Shown: positions 35,585-47,785 of the stretch, one piece after another
How positions within the stretch are numbered: position 1 is the first letter of the stretch
Layout: each line of letters opens with the position of its first letter
Assembly: GCA_023213315.1 (NCBI GenBank)
Contig: JAKCPI010009463.1
Location: 124,001-188,000 of the forward strand
Direction of reading: 5' to 3'
From: Euborellia annulipes
Taxonomy: Eukaryota > Arthropoda > Insecta > Dermaptera > Anisolabididae
DNA: 64,000 bases
The notes under the pieces: generated by a model
Database searches by the model: none
What the model was told of the DNA's origin: nothing
Seen by the model: only the letters and a program-made list of their open reading frames with translations
Program-made: the position numbers and the translations under genes

Positions 35585-36074
35585 ATTCTCTTACCTATAT
35601 ATATATATATTAGAGAGAGAGAGAGAAAGTAGGGCTGGACTGTAATGGATTTTCATTACCGACCTCGATAATGAAAAAAAACCGGTTTTTCTCGAAAGTC
35701 GGTAAAAATTTTTTACCGCCCGCGGAACCAAAGTTTGCCGCCGCGGAACATTTTTTTTTTTGCGGAACCAAAATTTTTCCCAGGGCCGAAAAATAGGTTT
35801 TTACCGACTTTCGAAAAAAAACCGGTTTTTATCGAATTAGAGGTTCGTTACCGCGTTTTCGGTAAAAAATTTTTACCGGTTTTTACCTAAGAGAAAGTAC
35901 CAATTGGATTCATGTAAAAAAGTCGATATCGAGATTTTGATGGAAATATTGATACACGATTTGAGGTCTCCTGAGTCCAAAAAAGTGGGACCCGCAAAAT
36001 GGTCTGACTGTGAAGAAAATATCTCAAGAACGAAAAGAGCTAAGAGGATGAGATTTTATATTTAAGTTAAGTAC
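35585..36074 (+). repeat. R1 copy carrying a hAT-like insertion
   Basis: The hub (TTACCTATATATAT...GAGAGAGAGAAAGTA) is followed by the insertion at 35632-35890 and then by R1 sequence (AAGTCGATATCGAGATTTTG, ATATCTCAAGAACGAAAAG) up to a second hAT-like fragment. Confidence 0.75.
35632..35890. mobile_element. Non-autonomous hAT-like element in R1
   Basis: GAGAAAGTA is present on both sides (35623-35631 and 35891-35899). The interior is an inverted array of ACCGGTTTTT, TCGAAAGTCGGT and GGTAAAAATTTTTTACCG words. The left end (GGGCTGGAC) resembles hAT termini; the right end is less clear. Confidence 0.65.
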
Positions 36075-36254
36075 CCCCTTGAGCGCGGCCCGCGAGATTG
36101 ATCACACTTTGACAAAATATATTAATTAATTAATTTTCAATCCAAAAAAATATCTCTAGTGACTCTAAAACTAATATAGGGATATATAATTTTATATAGC
36201 TGCCCGCGGAATTTCCAAAGTGCCCCGCAAGATCATTTGGGTTGGCCACCCCTG
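36075..36254. mobile_element. hAT-like MITE fragment
   Basis: The right end, GGTTGGCCACCCCTG, is the inverse of the common hAT start CAGGGGTGGCCAACC. The left side (GAGCGCGGCCCGCGAG) pairs with the inner CTGCCCGCGGAATTTCC only loosely. Confidence 0.55.
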
Positions 36255-37051
36255 TCCTAATCCTTCATTATCTGTATAAATTTTTTTAATTTTCTCTTTC
36301 ACCCAGACCTGGAGACAAAAAGACTAAAATATTACTATCAAATTTTAAGATTCAGTCCCTGGGATGCTGTGAAATCGTAGTTCTTAAATAATATTGGGTT
36401 CCCATTTTTACCGCTCACTCCAAATTTTTTGTAACTAAAGTTTCTCTAAATCTTCAAAATAATATAATCTCAATTGAAAAATTAATTAAACATGATTTAT
36501 TTATTTATTTTTTCAAACCCCCTCCCCCTCCCCCCCAAAAAAAAAAAAATTAAAAATATTTTATCATTTGAATATAATAATAATAATATATTGTCAACTC
36601 ATAAATATTGTTCTAAAATGTTTAAATCACGAATCAATGACAGATGTCAATTGATGATCAGCTGTTAGATATGTTACACTTGATGATTGCTCCTCCCACC
36701 ACCACCCTTCCTATCAATTAATTGACGTTTAGAGTATAAAATTTAATTGAACCTCTCGTGAGAATTGTTTCATTTTTATTTTTTTATTATTTTATTTATC
36801 GAATGAAAATTAATTTCGAAAATTTTGAGATGAAAAAAAATAATTAAAAGTAGAATATGATAGGGCTATAAATTATGAAAATAATAAAAAATATTAAATT
36901 TTTTTTTTAACAGGAGTTCTTGAAATGTTCAATTAAATTTTTGAAATCATTTTTTTTACTTTAAAATTTTTTATTCACATTCACTTAAAATTTCAAACAA
37001 GGTTAACATTTTAATATATTAAAATGTTAAAATGTTATATATAGAGATTGT

Positions 37052-37404
37052 ATCTGATTCGGGGAAAAATAAACAGCAAATATTTCAGGAACGCCTTATA
37101 CTTTATTTTACAAATATTAGTACAGTCGCAGCCACAAGTATGTATACTGTACTCGAGAGTGGAACCTTAAGCTTAATAAACCAAACATATATTTTAATAA
37201 AAATAAATTTTTTTTTTTTTTTTTATGCAATTGAAGTTTTAAGACAACACTTCAGACCTCTAAGTATTATCGGTTGCCTATGCTTAAGGCTCCACTCTCG
37301 AACAAATCAGGCACTTGTGACGTTATATCTTCCAAAATATTTGCAAAATATAGTCGTATAAGGCGTTCCTGAAAGATTTTGTTGTTTTATTTCTTCCAGA
37401 ATCA
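37052..37404. repeat. Inverted repeat enclosing a MITE
   Basis: TTTCAGGAACGCCTTATAC on the left is inverted as GTATAAGGCGTTCCTGAAAG on the right. The element at 37133-37325 fills the interior. Confidence 0.8.
37133..37325. mobile_element. MITE of the CAGTCGGCGCC family
   Basis: CAGTCGCAGCCACAAGTATG start after TA, CTCGAGAGTGGAACCTTAAG and its inverse (CTTAAGGCTCCACTCTCGA), and CAGGCACTTGTGACG near the end. The right terminus has decayed. Confidence 0.65.
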
Positions 37405-37544
37405 CATCCAATTTTAATACGATCGTATTTCACTGGTTTCATATAAACATTACACTATAATCAAGTAGAATTATTATTTCAGCATAAAAAAAGAATCAGC
37501 CACATGTAAATAAATTTCATTAAAAAAAATCTTTTGTTTTATAA

Positions 37545-37769
37545 CAGGGGTTCTTAAACAGACGCCCAGGAGTCCGCGAAGTGGTTGCTGGGCGCCCACG
37601 AATAACTCCAGTTAAAAAATTATTTCCATATACATTACACATATACTCCAAGAAATTTATACTGATTAAAAATCAAGCTTGCAGGGTGACAAATTGCTTA
37701 CAGTTAGAAAGTGGTAAAAAAAAAAGTTCAAAAGGGGGTCCGAGAACTACACAAGTTTAAAAACTCCTG
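37545..37769. mobile_element. hAT-like MITE
   Basis: CAGGGGTTCTTAAAC and GTTTAAAAACTCCTG are inverted termini of a known hAT style. GC-rich inner word GCTGGGCGCCC. No exact target duplication. Confidence 0.65.
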
Positions 37770-38779
37770 TTTGAGAGTCTAAATAATTGGGAATTAAAAA
37801 TCCTTTTAAAATAACAATATTAAAATTTTTTTTTTTTTTTTTTTTGGACTTCATCTGCGTTTGAAATCTCTTTAATAAAGATATTGAATTAATAGCGGAC
37901 AACATACTCATTCCATATCATAATTAAAAAAAATTATATCTTCGCTTCAAATTTCATTACACAAAACAAATCGAGAAAAGATGACCAACCAACTCAAGAA
38001 ATATATATATATATATACAGTACATATATTATTTGCCGGAAACAAATGAGTTTTTAATTGCATCTAGCATCACAAAGTAACAAGTAGATGCCGTAACTAT
38101 TGATTTTAATTAACGATAAGACACCATTAGTTTCCGATTACTTGGATATATTGGTTTCTATTTACCAGTTAATGAACGAGTTTGAAATAAAAAATAAAAA
38201 AAAAGAAGAAGAAGAAGAAAGAAGAAGCGAAGGGAGTAGTGGAGGAAGGTTACGACCAATTCAAGGAGTTGTAAAATCCAAGAATTTTTATTTTAGTGCC
38301 CCTAAAACAGGATATAGTTCCCCCCTTCGCGTCGTCGTTATGGATACTTATGGTAAACGAAGCTTTATGTCCATCTAAAAAACCTATACAGCATCAAAGT
38401 AACATCAAAAACAAATTGATATCGGCCTATTAATCAAACTTTGTTGTTTTTAATATGCAAAAGAAAGAAAAAGGAAAAGAAAAAAAAATCTTGGCGAGAA
38501 TTTTATACGATTTTTTTTCTTACAAGAATTAAATATGTATAATAATTAAAAGTTAGACGAAAAAAAGTGTAATTTAATTTTCTGGTTTCCATTCTTTCAA
38601 GCAAGAAATTGATAATGGATTTTTTTCTGGGGGTTAGTAAACAAATTTCATAAATATTAAAAGGGGTTTTTGCTGATTTCCATGACTACGAGTTGTTTTA
38701 TATATCACTCAATAAATATTACTTCTTTGATCTTTTTGCTATTAGCTCGTCCTATCTTGAATTTGGTGAATGAACTTAG

Positions 38780-39405
38780 AAAAATCTGGTGTGATGGTTC
38801 TCTTACCTTCGGTAATCAAAAGTTGTGTTGTCACACCAGATTTTTAGTGTGGACATATATTTAGTTTCTGACAGTACAGTACATTCGAATTTCAAAATGT
38901 AAAATTTATAAGTATTGGAAAATATTTATATTTATTTACAATGGCAACCATTTCTCTTATCTTTGCTATGAAGCACAAGGGTAAAGTGTTCTTCAGAAGA
39001 TTTCAAGGCAAAATGAAAATATACATTTTAAAGAACAACTAAAAAATAATTGATTTTTGAATTTTAAACAAAATCGTTGGAGCGAATTTTGAGAAAGTCG
39101 AAAAAAACTGAAAAAGTACATCAGTAAAGTACTAGTACTCTTTGGCCGATTTTGATTAAAAGCTTATTTTCACGTCCTAGGTGGGCGCATAACTTAAATA
39201 TTAAATTTAAATCTCCTAGCTCTTTTCGTTCTTGAGATATTTTGTTCACAGACACACAGACAGACCATATGGCGAAAACCACTTTTTTGGATTCAGGGGA
39301 CCTCAAAACGTGTATATCCATCAAAATCTCGACATCGAATTTTTGACGTGAATCCAATACTTTCCCTCTATATACTGTATATTAACATATATAGAGGTAA
39401 GTAAA
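38780..39405 (-). repeat. R1 copy, near full length
   Basis: On the minus strand it runs from the hub through ATTCGATGTCGAGATTTTG, AATCAAAATCGGCC, AGTACTAGTACTTTACTGA and AAATGGTTGCCAT to the terminal hairpin AATCTGGTGTGAC...GTAAGAGAACC. A frame of about 79 codons is open here and partly in the 30650 copy (FDVEILMDIHVLRSPESKK) but not in others. Confidence 0.78.
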
Positions 39406-39481
39406 AATGCATATAAATGGGAATTTTTGTAAAGCTAAAAATCCCATTTGATTAAATTAAAATAAACGTTTAGTTGACTAC

Positions 39482-39524
39482 TGGTTCTGAAGAAGGGAAC
39501 AACTTTCACCCGAAATGTCAATCA
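39482..39524 (+). ncRNA. Hammerhead-like motif
   Basis: TGGTT (39482-39486) pairs with AATCA (39520-39524) as helix I. Core CTGAAGA (39487-39493); GGG/CCC helix II; GAA at 39512-39514, then ATGT and C. All invariant core bases are present. Confidence 0.48.
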
Positions 39525-39799
39525 ACAATTCATTTTATTCGGCCTGAATACATTTTTTTCTCTTAGAAGAAAAATTTTATATAAATTTGCTAGACGCTAA
39601 ACGACAATCATGATTTGCCCGAGATAAAATCTACTATTGTCATTAAATCTTTGTTTATTCTCTTCTTTAATCAATTTGCTTTACGAGAAAATTTTTGTAT
39701 TTTTTCCTGTTTAATTTAGAAATTTTTATTTCATCTTCTCTCAAAATTATGCATGCATTTTTAGAAAATATACCGGTAATATATAAATTATTAATTTTC

Positions 39800-39942
39800 T
39801 TTCTCTTACCTATGATATATGTAATATATATATGAGAGAAAGTATTGTTCTGTCAAAAATCGATGTCGAGATTTGATGGTCTTCACGTTTTGAGGTCCCC
39901 TGATCCAAAAAGTGGTTTCGCGACATGGTCTGTCTGTCTGTC

Positions 39943-39975
<33 letters not shown>

Positions 39976-40668
39976 TCAATTTTAAGCATGAAGGAATTGA
40001 GCTATGAGGCTGAAATTTTATATTTAAGTTAAACACCCCCGGGACCCACAAAATAAGCTTTTAATCAAAATCGGCCAAAAAGTACTAGTACTTTACTGAT
40101 GTACTTTTTCAGTTTTTTCGATTTTCTCAAAATTCGCTCTAACGATTTTGATTAAAATTCAAAAATCAATTATTTTTTAGATGCTCTTTCAAATGTATAT
40201 TCTCGTTTTGCCCTCAAAATTGTTTGAAGCACACTTTACTCTTGTGCTCATAGGAAAGATAGGAGAAATAAATGGTTGCCATGGTAACCGAATTTAAATC
40301 TTTTTCTTTTTATTAGATTAAAAATCAATTATTATTTAAACGCCCATTTTTTTTCGGAGAAAACATATCCCCTTTGGAACTTTTTACGCATTTAAAATTT
40401 TTTTCCCAATTCTTATGAAATTTTGTATTTATTTACGAATCTATATTGTGTATAAAATGTCCAAATATGAGATTAAAATTTTGAAAAATAACCATAGTTT
40501 ATTTGAAGCAGTCAACATTTAAAATGCAAGTTTGAAACTAAGGTGCTATGGGAAACTAAATATATCTCGACACAAAAAATCTGGTGTGACCAGCACGGTG
40601 CACAACTTTCTCTTACCGAAGGGTAAGAGAAAGTTGTGTGCTGTGCGCCAGTCACACCAGATTTTTTA
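39800..40668 (+). repeat. R1 copy, longest in the window
   Basis: Runs from the hub (CTCTTACCTATGATATATG) through all R1 landmarks to a near-perfect terminal hairpin: AATCTGGTGTGACCAGC...CAACTTTCTCTTACC and its inverse (40575-40668). A (GT)n run lies at 39948-39975. Confidence 0.8.
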
Positions 40669-41570
40669 TTTATTTTTTAATTATTTACTTATTTTTTTTG
40701 TTAATAATTTATTAATCAAAATTATTCTCATCATTAGTCATATCTCTCTCTCACTGTCATATTTATTTATCATAATATTAATTTATTAGTTTAATTATTA
40801 TTCTTTAAATTTATGACAAATATATTTATGTTAATTAAATATATTTTTTTTGTATAATTTTTTAGTCCATTAATAATCCATTTCAAAATAAAAAAAAATT
40901 TAAAATTATAGATATTATTAAAATAAATACGTATAATGTGGGATTAAAAAATTCATTGTACTCTACTATCAATTCTTTCTATTGAAAGAATAAATTTGCC
41001 ATAGAGATCATTTGAAAATATAAAAAAATATTTATTTTTACTTGTACTTAATGAGTGACAGACATAAGGAAGGAATTCATAACAACAAAAGACATTAATT
41101 TTTTTTTTTTTTTTTAGTTTAGTTTAACCATTTAGTCCCTATATAATTATTATAATTCGTGACGATAAATATAATAATAATAATAATATTAATAATAATA
41201 ATAAATCTTTGTTAATCCGAGTTTTCTAGTCACGCGAAGGAAGGAAGGAATAAAAAAAAATAAAAGATGGGGGTTGTAGGGAACGTATTTCAGTACATTT
41301 TACGTTAATCGACATTTGGAGAAAAATTCTAAATGTCCTTTGCAAGATAATTTTTTTTTTTTTTTTTTTTTTAGTAAAAATTTTTATTTAGATCGCCTAT
41401 AAAGGATCTAGCTAACGGGGGAATTAACAAGTTTCTCTTTCTGACTGGGCGTGAATGGAGTGAAATTTCTAAAATTCTGAAATTAATATTCAAATTCAAT
41501 TAATAAAGTTATTAGCCTAATAAAAAATATTTCTTATTTATTTAATATTAAATTTATAGTTAAATATTAT

Positions 41571-41980
41571 AATAATATGATATAATAAGATAATAGTATT
41601 CAAAATACCTCGATTCAGACTTAACAAGTCGTAGATATATTTAACAAGGCTGTGTTTTTTATTGGCGAGGCCAAACATCCCAGGGAATCGAACCCAGGAT
41701 CTCCAGTCTTTCCGGGGAATAGGCCCTGCTGTCCATTGCACCAGGCCACCGGACCCTCGACCTGGTGCAATGGACAGCACGCCTATGCCCCAGAAAGACT
41801 GATGATCCTGGGTTCGATTCCCGGGCGTGCTGTCCATTGTACCAGGTCGAGGGTCCGGTGGCCTGGTGCAATGGACAGCACGTCTATTCCCCCGAAAGAC
41901 TGAAGATCCTGGGTTCGATTTCCGGGGGCCATGGGATGTTTGGCCTCACCAATAAATAACACTCACAGCTTTGTTAGATT
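41571..41980. mobile_element. Compound SINE-C cluster of tRNA-Arg-like units
   Basis: Contains a minus-strand unit (about 41598-41760), a plus-strand unit (about 41758-41823), a short minus-strand fragment (about 41825-41850) and a plus-strand unit (about 41848-41975). Units share CCTGGTGCAATGGACAGCAC (A-box/D-arm) and CCTGGGTTCGATTCCCGG (B-box). Similar AT-rich words (ATTAAATTTATAGTT) at 41548 and 41978 could be a target duplication of the whole compound. Confidence 0.75.
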
Positions 41981-42049
41981 AAATTTATAGTTTAAATATA
42001 ATATTAAATAAAATCAGAAACTATACAGAATAATTAAATTTTTATTAAT

Positions 42050-42155
42050 TTCGGCATTTGAGGCCTTATAGTCGTCTGGCGTGCGAACCCACTCCTTTTG
42101 GTTTTTAGGTTATCAATTTAGATATTTGTAACATCCACGGAAAAGGGAAGTTATG
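42050..42155 (-). repeat. tRNA-derived SINE fragment
   Basis: The minus strand has AGGAGTGGGTTCGCACG (B-box-like), CCACAGGGC-type tail remains (AAGGCCTCAAATGCCGAAA) and the head shared with 20625-20835. Confidence 0.5.
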
Positions 42156-42258
42156 GATGGATATTCCGATGTCATAACCAACAAAATAAAATTTTTATTA
42201 ATTACTCTTTTGATCCCCAATATTATTATTATAAGTTAAAAAGATACTCGAAAGATGT

Positions 42259-42289
42259 GACGTTTCTACTAGTTGAATGTCTTCGTCAG
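42259..42289 (-). ncRNA. Hammerhead-like motif with GAAACGTC
   Basis: The minus strand reads CTGACGA (42283-42289) and, 16 bases later, GAAACGTC (42259-42266). N7 is C. The palindromic ACGT expected for a dimeric helix III is intact, but helix II pairing is poor. Confidence 0.38.
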
Positions 42290-42644
42290 GCGGGTGGAGG
42301 GGTTGGTTTGACAGGCTGTCGTCGTCGGTGGGGGTAGCAACGGTGTTCTCGTAGTGGTGGCTTCATATTGTGTTATCTATTTCAATCCTGACAGACAAGA
42401 CTGATTGTGATTGACAGAATAAATACAAGGAAATAATCTGCATTCACTTAACGGAGCTGCTGAAGCAGTTCAGAATGATCTATCACTTTTAAGTCAGCTG
42501 ACTGACGGCCAACAACAAGAGGAAGAAGAAGAAGAAGACTTCCACTTGTAGCCTGATCACTTCCCACTCGACATTTGCTCTCCCTTTTATTATCATTATT
42601 GTCCCATTCTAAACAGTTAATATCGGAATAGAATTATCATTTCC

Positions 42645-43215
42645 TTTTTTACTTTCTCTTACCTATATATGAATATATATAGAGAGAATCATGTCAAAAA
42701 TTCGATGTCGAGATTTGATGGATATACACGTTTTGAGGTCTCCTGAATCTAAAAGTGGTTTTCGCAACATGGTCTTTCTGTGAACAAAATATCTCAAAAA
42801 CAGCTAGGAGGTTGAAATTTTTATATTCAAGTTAGGTCCCCTCCTGGCACCTGACACGAAGCTTTTGATCAAAAAAAGTACTTTACTGATGCACTTTTTT
42901 AGTTTTTTCGATTTTCTCAAAATCCGCTCAAACGATTTTGATTAAAATTCAAAAATTAATTATTTTTAAGATGCTCTTTAAAATGTATATTCTCATTTTG
43001 CCCTTGAAATCTTATCAAGACCACTTTACTCAGGTACTTCATAATAAAGATAGGAGAAATGGTTGCCATGGTAACAAAATATAAATATTTTCTCATGTTT
43101 ACTTGAATTATAATATATCGTCGGAAATTAATAAATTTCAACACAAAAAATCTGGTGTGACAAGCACAGAACACAACTTTCAATTGCCGAATGTAAGAGA
43201 AAATTGTGTCCAGTC
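42645..43215 (+). repeat. R1 copy with small deletions
   Basis: Hub (TTACCTATATATGAATATAT), ATTCGATGTCGAGATTTGA, TCTCAAAATCCGCTC, GAAATGGTTGCCATGG and the end (AATCTGGTGTGACAAGCAC) in the usual order. Confidence 0.78.
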
Positions 43216-43324
43216 CATAAAAATACTTTTTTCTATGTTATAATACAATTGTAAGTTTCTTATAAAACTATTGTTTCCTCAAAGTCAATCCAATTGACAT
43301 GTTATATATTTTTTGATTACAGAC

Positions 43325-43353
43325 CTGACGATGGTCCATTGAGGCCGAAATCA
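43325..43353 (+). ncRNA. Hammerhead-like motif, partial
   Basis: CTGACGA (43325-43331), GGTC/GGCC helix II with one G-U pair, then GAAAT. The cleavage-site triplet is lost (CAG), so this is a relic. Confidence 0.3.
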
Positions 43354-45348
43354 GAATCTTTTGCACTTACTGGTAGTCAAAACAATAAAATTTTCGTTAT
43401 AAAATTAATGTTGCCTGATTCCTACAATAAAAAAAAAATTTATATATAATTAAATTTTGAATAAATATGATGGATTGCGCGGTTATTAGATTTCAAAATT
43501 CTCTCCCTCCTCACTCATTTCACGAAATTAAAAATAATTTTGATTTGAAGTTTAATTATAAACCATACTACTTAATAGTAAATATTAGCCTATATATAGG
43601 CCCCAGAATTGGAGAAATCCCCGAACAACATGAATTACTGTATGATGAAGCAAATTTGATGGAAATAACATATGGAATATGTCAATAAAATTAATTATTA
43701 CTTATTAACTGTCATATATATTTTTTTAATTTATTTATTTTTAAAATATTGGACAAGTAATTCAAAGAGAATGAACGCCTTCAAAAGACAGAATATGCAA
43801 CACGCTAATCAATCTAGGCTGATAAATTCGCTTAAAGATATTTCTCTTAATTATAATAATATAACTTTGTTTCGTATAAAACCGCACATTCGTGCTATGT
43901 AAAAAGTTAAAATCAGTCTTGGTTATTTGGTTGCCTATTCGCTCTTTTGAAGGCGAAATCACTAACTTGACAGATAATTTTTAAAATTAAACTAATTCCA
44001 TTTGAACCCTAGGGGAGTGAGCTCACCTGACGAGGTATTAATTAATTATTATTTCATTTGTCCTTAAACAAAAATCTTTTTTTTATAGAAATTTCCAAAT
44101 CCGTTTTATTTCCATTTGGGATTTAATTAAATCCATTGTATAAAATAGGGGCCAATCGAATTAAAATCTTTTTGATGTTGGTTTTGATTTGTGCAATATT
44201 ATTTGTCTCGCATTGCATCACATAAATTAAAAATTATTTACACAATTATAATGCCCACCCTGTTTGTTTGTTTATTTTACATTTTCCATACGAGTAATAA
44301 TAGATTCTGCAGCAGCAGCAGCATCGTCCAAATATGAATCATTTAGTATATTTGTTATATAACAGTCGTTTTTTATAGATTATAATTACATAAAGCTCCA
44401 TATATATACGCATACACAAATAGACATACTCACATATACATAAATTATGCAATTAATTATTTATATAAAACCTGCTTTATAAAATATTACTAGAGGTTTA
44501 TTATTGATTTGAACATTTTTTGTTCTTTTTCTTCTTCTTCTTCAACAAATAAAAATTTTGCATGAATAATCATTAGTGATAATTACGCTGCTGGGAGAGT
44601 ATTTATTTTAATGCTCATTTCCACCCCTTCTCTTTTTTCTTCCGGTTGTTTTCAATTTTTTACTTAAAGATTTCTTTGGATTGTATTATTAATAATAAAC
44701 CGTGGAAGGAGAGTAAAGTGAAAAAAGGCGATAAATTATCTAAATTAATGGGGTTGTAAAATATGATCATTTTTCAATTGAAATCTATCTCTTAATAAAA
44801 CGTTTATTTCCTTTTATTTAATAGCTGGCTATCAAAGAACAGCCACTAAGTATTGACAAAAATTAGAACTTAAGTTTAGAAGAAAAATATAAATTATTAA
44901 TTAAAATTCAGACAATACTTAAGTGAATATAAAATAAAATTTTATTATTATACTAATCATTTGCCTAGAAAAATGCCCAAAAGGGCGTGAGTTTGATTTC
45001 ACTATACAATACAATTAGGCAAAAAAATAAAACAAGGTAAAAAATATTCTTTTATTTAAATAAATAAGTCAAAGTAGCATGAGGATTTCTGACGTCAATA
45101 TATTACTTTTTTTCAACACAAATAGTACAATCTGACTTTGTATAAATAAATAAATTTTTCATCAGATATTTATTTGTCTTTTTGTTTGCTTGGTAAATCT
45201 ATAAATAAGAACCTATTTGCATGTTTGCTTGGAGGGTAGTTAGTGTGAAGAAGAGGTAAAGAATCTACTGTGCGGTGCTATTCAATTGTCGAGGGCATTT
45301 CGACAATAAAAAAAAAAAGGATAAATTAATACTAGTAAAATAAAATTA

Positions 45349-45466
45349 ACCAAAGGTCAAGGGTTCGCATACCGTCTCATGCGACAAATATTTATTTCAA
45401 TTGGATTGAATACCAATCCAAGAACCGGCCGGCGTCTAAATGGCCTCCGAAGCCGAAAAACGAATT
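45349..45466 (+). repeat. SINE-B copy, 5'-truncated
   Basis: GGTCAAGGGTTCGCATACC (B-box-like), TTATTTCAATTGGATTGAAT, ACCAATCC and TCTAAATGGCCTCCGAAGCC followed by GAAAAA. Confidence 0.65.
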
Positions 45467-46032
45467 AAAAACAATAATAATAAAACGTCTTTATTCTTTT
45501 TTTTTACATTTTACATAAAAATTCATATTGCTTATACAATAGTAGCCCTAAGACCTCTTTCCCCTGGCCGGGTTGGGCGTCGAGAAGAGTTGCTTACAGG
45601 AAAAAAAAAGCAAAAAAAAAAAAAAATGCACAAAATCAAAGACTAAAAGAAAAAAATAAAATACAATAAAGGAAAGGATTGCATAATGTATTATTTTAAA
45701 TTAAAAAAAAAATAATAATGCTTAATAAAATTAAAAATTTTAGAATGGAAAATATTAGACACCGAGATTTTAAAATTGAGGATATTCCCTCAAACCCATT
45801 AGGCGAATTTTATCCAAATTGATTGCTTCACTTCTAATTAACTTGCTATTCCTCGGATAAACTAGTTGACTATGACTATCGAGTATTTTCACATCTAGTT
45901 AAGCTATGATTAAATAATAGCCCAGATAGTTGTTTGTTAAGGCACATAGTTCGGAATAGGGCATAAATAAGGGGTGAAATTATTTATTTTATGGAAATTT
46001 TTAAATTTTTCTTAAGAAAATAATTTTCTTTG

Positions 46033-46186
46033 GCCCTCGAGCTTTGGTGTAGTGGTTAACATTGTATCAAGAGTCGCGGGTTCGTATCCCGTGCAAGGCG
46101 ACAAAATTTATTTCAATTGAATTGGATACCAATCAATTGAAATAATTAGAGACGAGCTCTAAATGGCCTCCGATGCCGAAATAGAC
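46033..46186 (+). repeat. SINE-B copy
   Basis: Head GCCCTCGAGCTTTGGTGTAG, TGGTTAACATTG, GTCGCGGGTTCGTATCCC, TTATTTCAATTGAATTGGAT, then CTCTAAATGGCCTCCGATGC. The head resembles SINE-A; the body differs. Confidence 0.75.
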
Positions 46187-47526
46187 CTTAAACGAAAAAT
46201 TGCTTTATTATATTATTTTAATTTTTAATATTTATTTTAATTGATTTCATTGATTTTAATTAATTTAATAATTTTTATAAATGATGACTTTAGTAAGTTA
46301 TTAACTTCACAAAACTTTACTTATACTTCAGATATCTAATTATATATGAAAAAACTCATTTTTTAACTCCCAAGATTAAGTTAACTAATAATTGGAGGTT
46401 ACAACCTGGAAGAGGATCATATGTAATTCTCAATTGTAAAAAATTACTCCTTAATGGGTAGCAGGTTCTTCAAGCAATAATTCAATAAAAAACATAAATA
46501 TTTTTCATTTTCAGGATTTTATTCATTCGATAAAAATAATCACAATAATTACATATATCTAAGGTTAAGCGTGTTGTATATCGAAGATTTGCTATCGGTC
46601 GGATAAATTTGCTAGATGACTAAAAGTGAAACAGCCTAAATTTTTTTTTTTTTTTAATTTTACTTTCCTATATCTATCGAAAAAAAAATCAGTTACCCTA
46701 TTTCTTTTTTTTCTCCTCGGATTTCTTTTCCTTCGTTTGTGAACTTTGATAATAATTCGGTGGCTGAGGGAAATGGAAAAGTTGCTCAAGCAAAAGAAGA
46801 GACGATTGCAAAGCAGCAAGTCTCTCCGGTTCAAATCCCGATTCAGCTATTATTGTATTCTCTCTAATTAAGCTAATTCCCGGCAGCAGCGGACCAATCA
46901 AAACGCGCCGTTGCGAATCCAATTATTCAATTCCCAAATAAATCAACCCCCTCCCCCTCCCCCTTCCCCCCAACCCTCAGGGCTCACCTCAATGCAATTA
47001 TCTGTGCGTCGCGTCCCTCAGGATCATTAATATCCTCTTGCAAAAAAAAGACCCTTTACAGATTAAACCGTTAGCACCTCAACTTTTTCCTCTTACTACT
47101 CTTTTCTGCCCTATCTTTATTGAATCAATCAATTTATGAATCGTAGATAAGAGAGAGAAAAGAGAGAGAGAGAGTGGAGCATGAATGAATATGGCTCAAT
47201 TTTCTTAATCTTTTATCGTTTTCAAACTTTCAAAATTGTGTAATAAAATTGACGTCACATTATCCATCCGTTACAAAAAAGAATTTAGATTAATCATAAA
47301 GATTTTGGAAATGAAATTCAATTGTCTTCAATTCTTTTTGACTCACAAAATACGGAGTTGACGAAATATAGAATGAAAAATTAGAACAAATATTTTTATT
47401 CATTAATAAAAATATAAATTATTTTTAATCAAATATTTATAGATTCTTAACTTTGATAATTTATATATATTTCGACAGTTCATCTTCAGGATTTTAAAAT
47501 ATAAATATTAGTAGTTAGAATTGGGT

Positions 47527-47714
47527 ATAGGAGACTTTGCAGCCAAGGAATTAAATTATATTATATTATTAACACGTTTCGGTCGCAAATCACGACCTTC
47601 CTCAGGACGATTAATTGTACACAATTAACCGTCCTGAGGAAGGTCGTGATTTGGACGGTTAATGATTAAATAAAAGTTTTTTTTAATTTAATTCCTTGGC
47701 TGCAAAGTTTCCTA
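47527..47714. repeat. Inverted repeat with hammerhead cores in both arms
   Basis: GACTTTGCAGCCAAGGAATT on the left and AATTCCTTGGCTGCAAAGT on the right. GTCCTGAGGAAGGTCGTGAT words lie head-to-head about the centre near 47620. Confidence 0.85.
47573..47605 (-). ncRNA. Hammerhead-like motif
   Basis: On the minus strand: CTGAGGA, a five-pair helix II (GGTCG/CGACC) and GAAACGTG. N7 is G. The base after ACGT is G rather than the required A, C or U, so cleavage would be blocked. Confidence 0.4.
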
Positions 47715-47785
47715 AACCTAATTTAAAGTCTACAGCCACTCTCATCACTAATTAGTAGAATTTAGGAAGTTGCAAGAGACCATTG

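Noticed and set aside
46760..46845. tRNA-Ser/Leu-like gene (GGTGGCTGAGGG, then CCGGTTCAAATCCCG)
   Set aside because: A- and B-box words are present, but no acceptor stem or anticodon stem can be paired.
46698..46922. Minus-strand frame (SGFEPERLAALQSSLLLLEQL) as a coding exon
   Set aside because: Reads well for a while but has no recognisable domain or homologue I know, and it dissolves into a lysine-rich run from a poly(T) tract.
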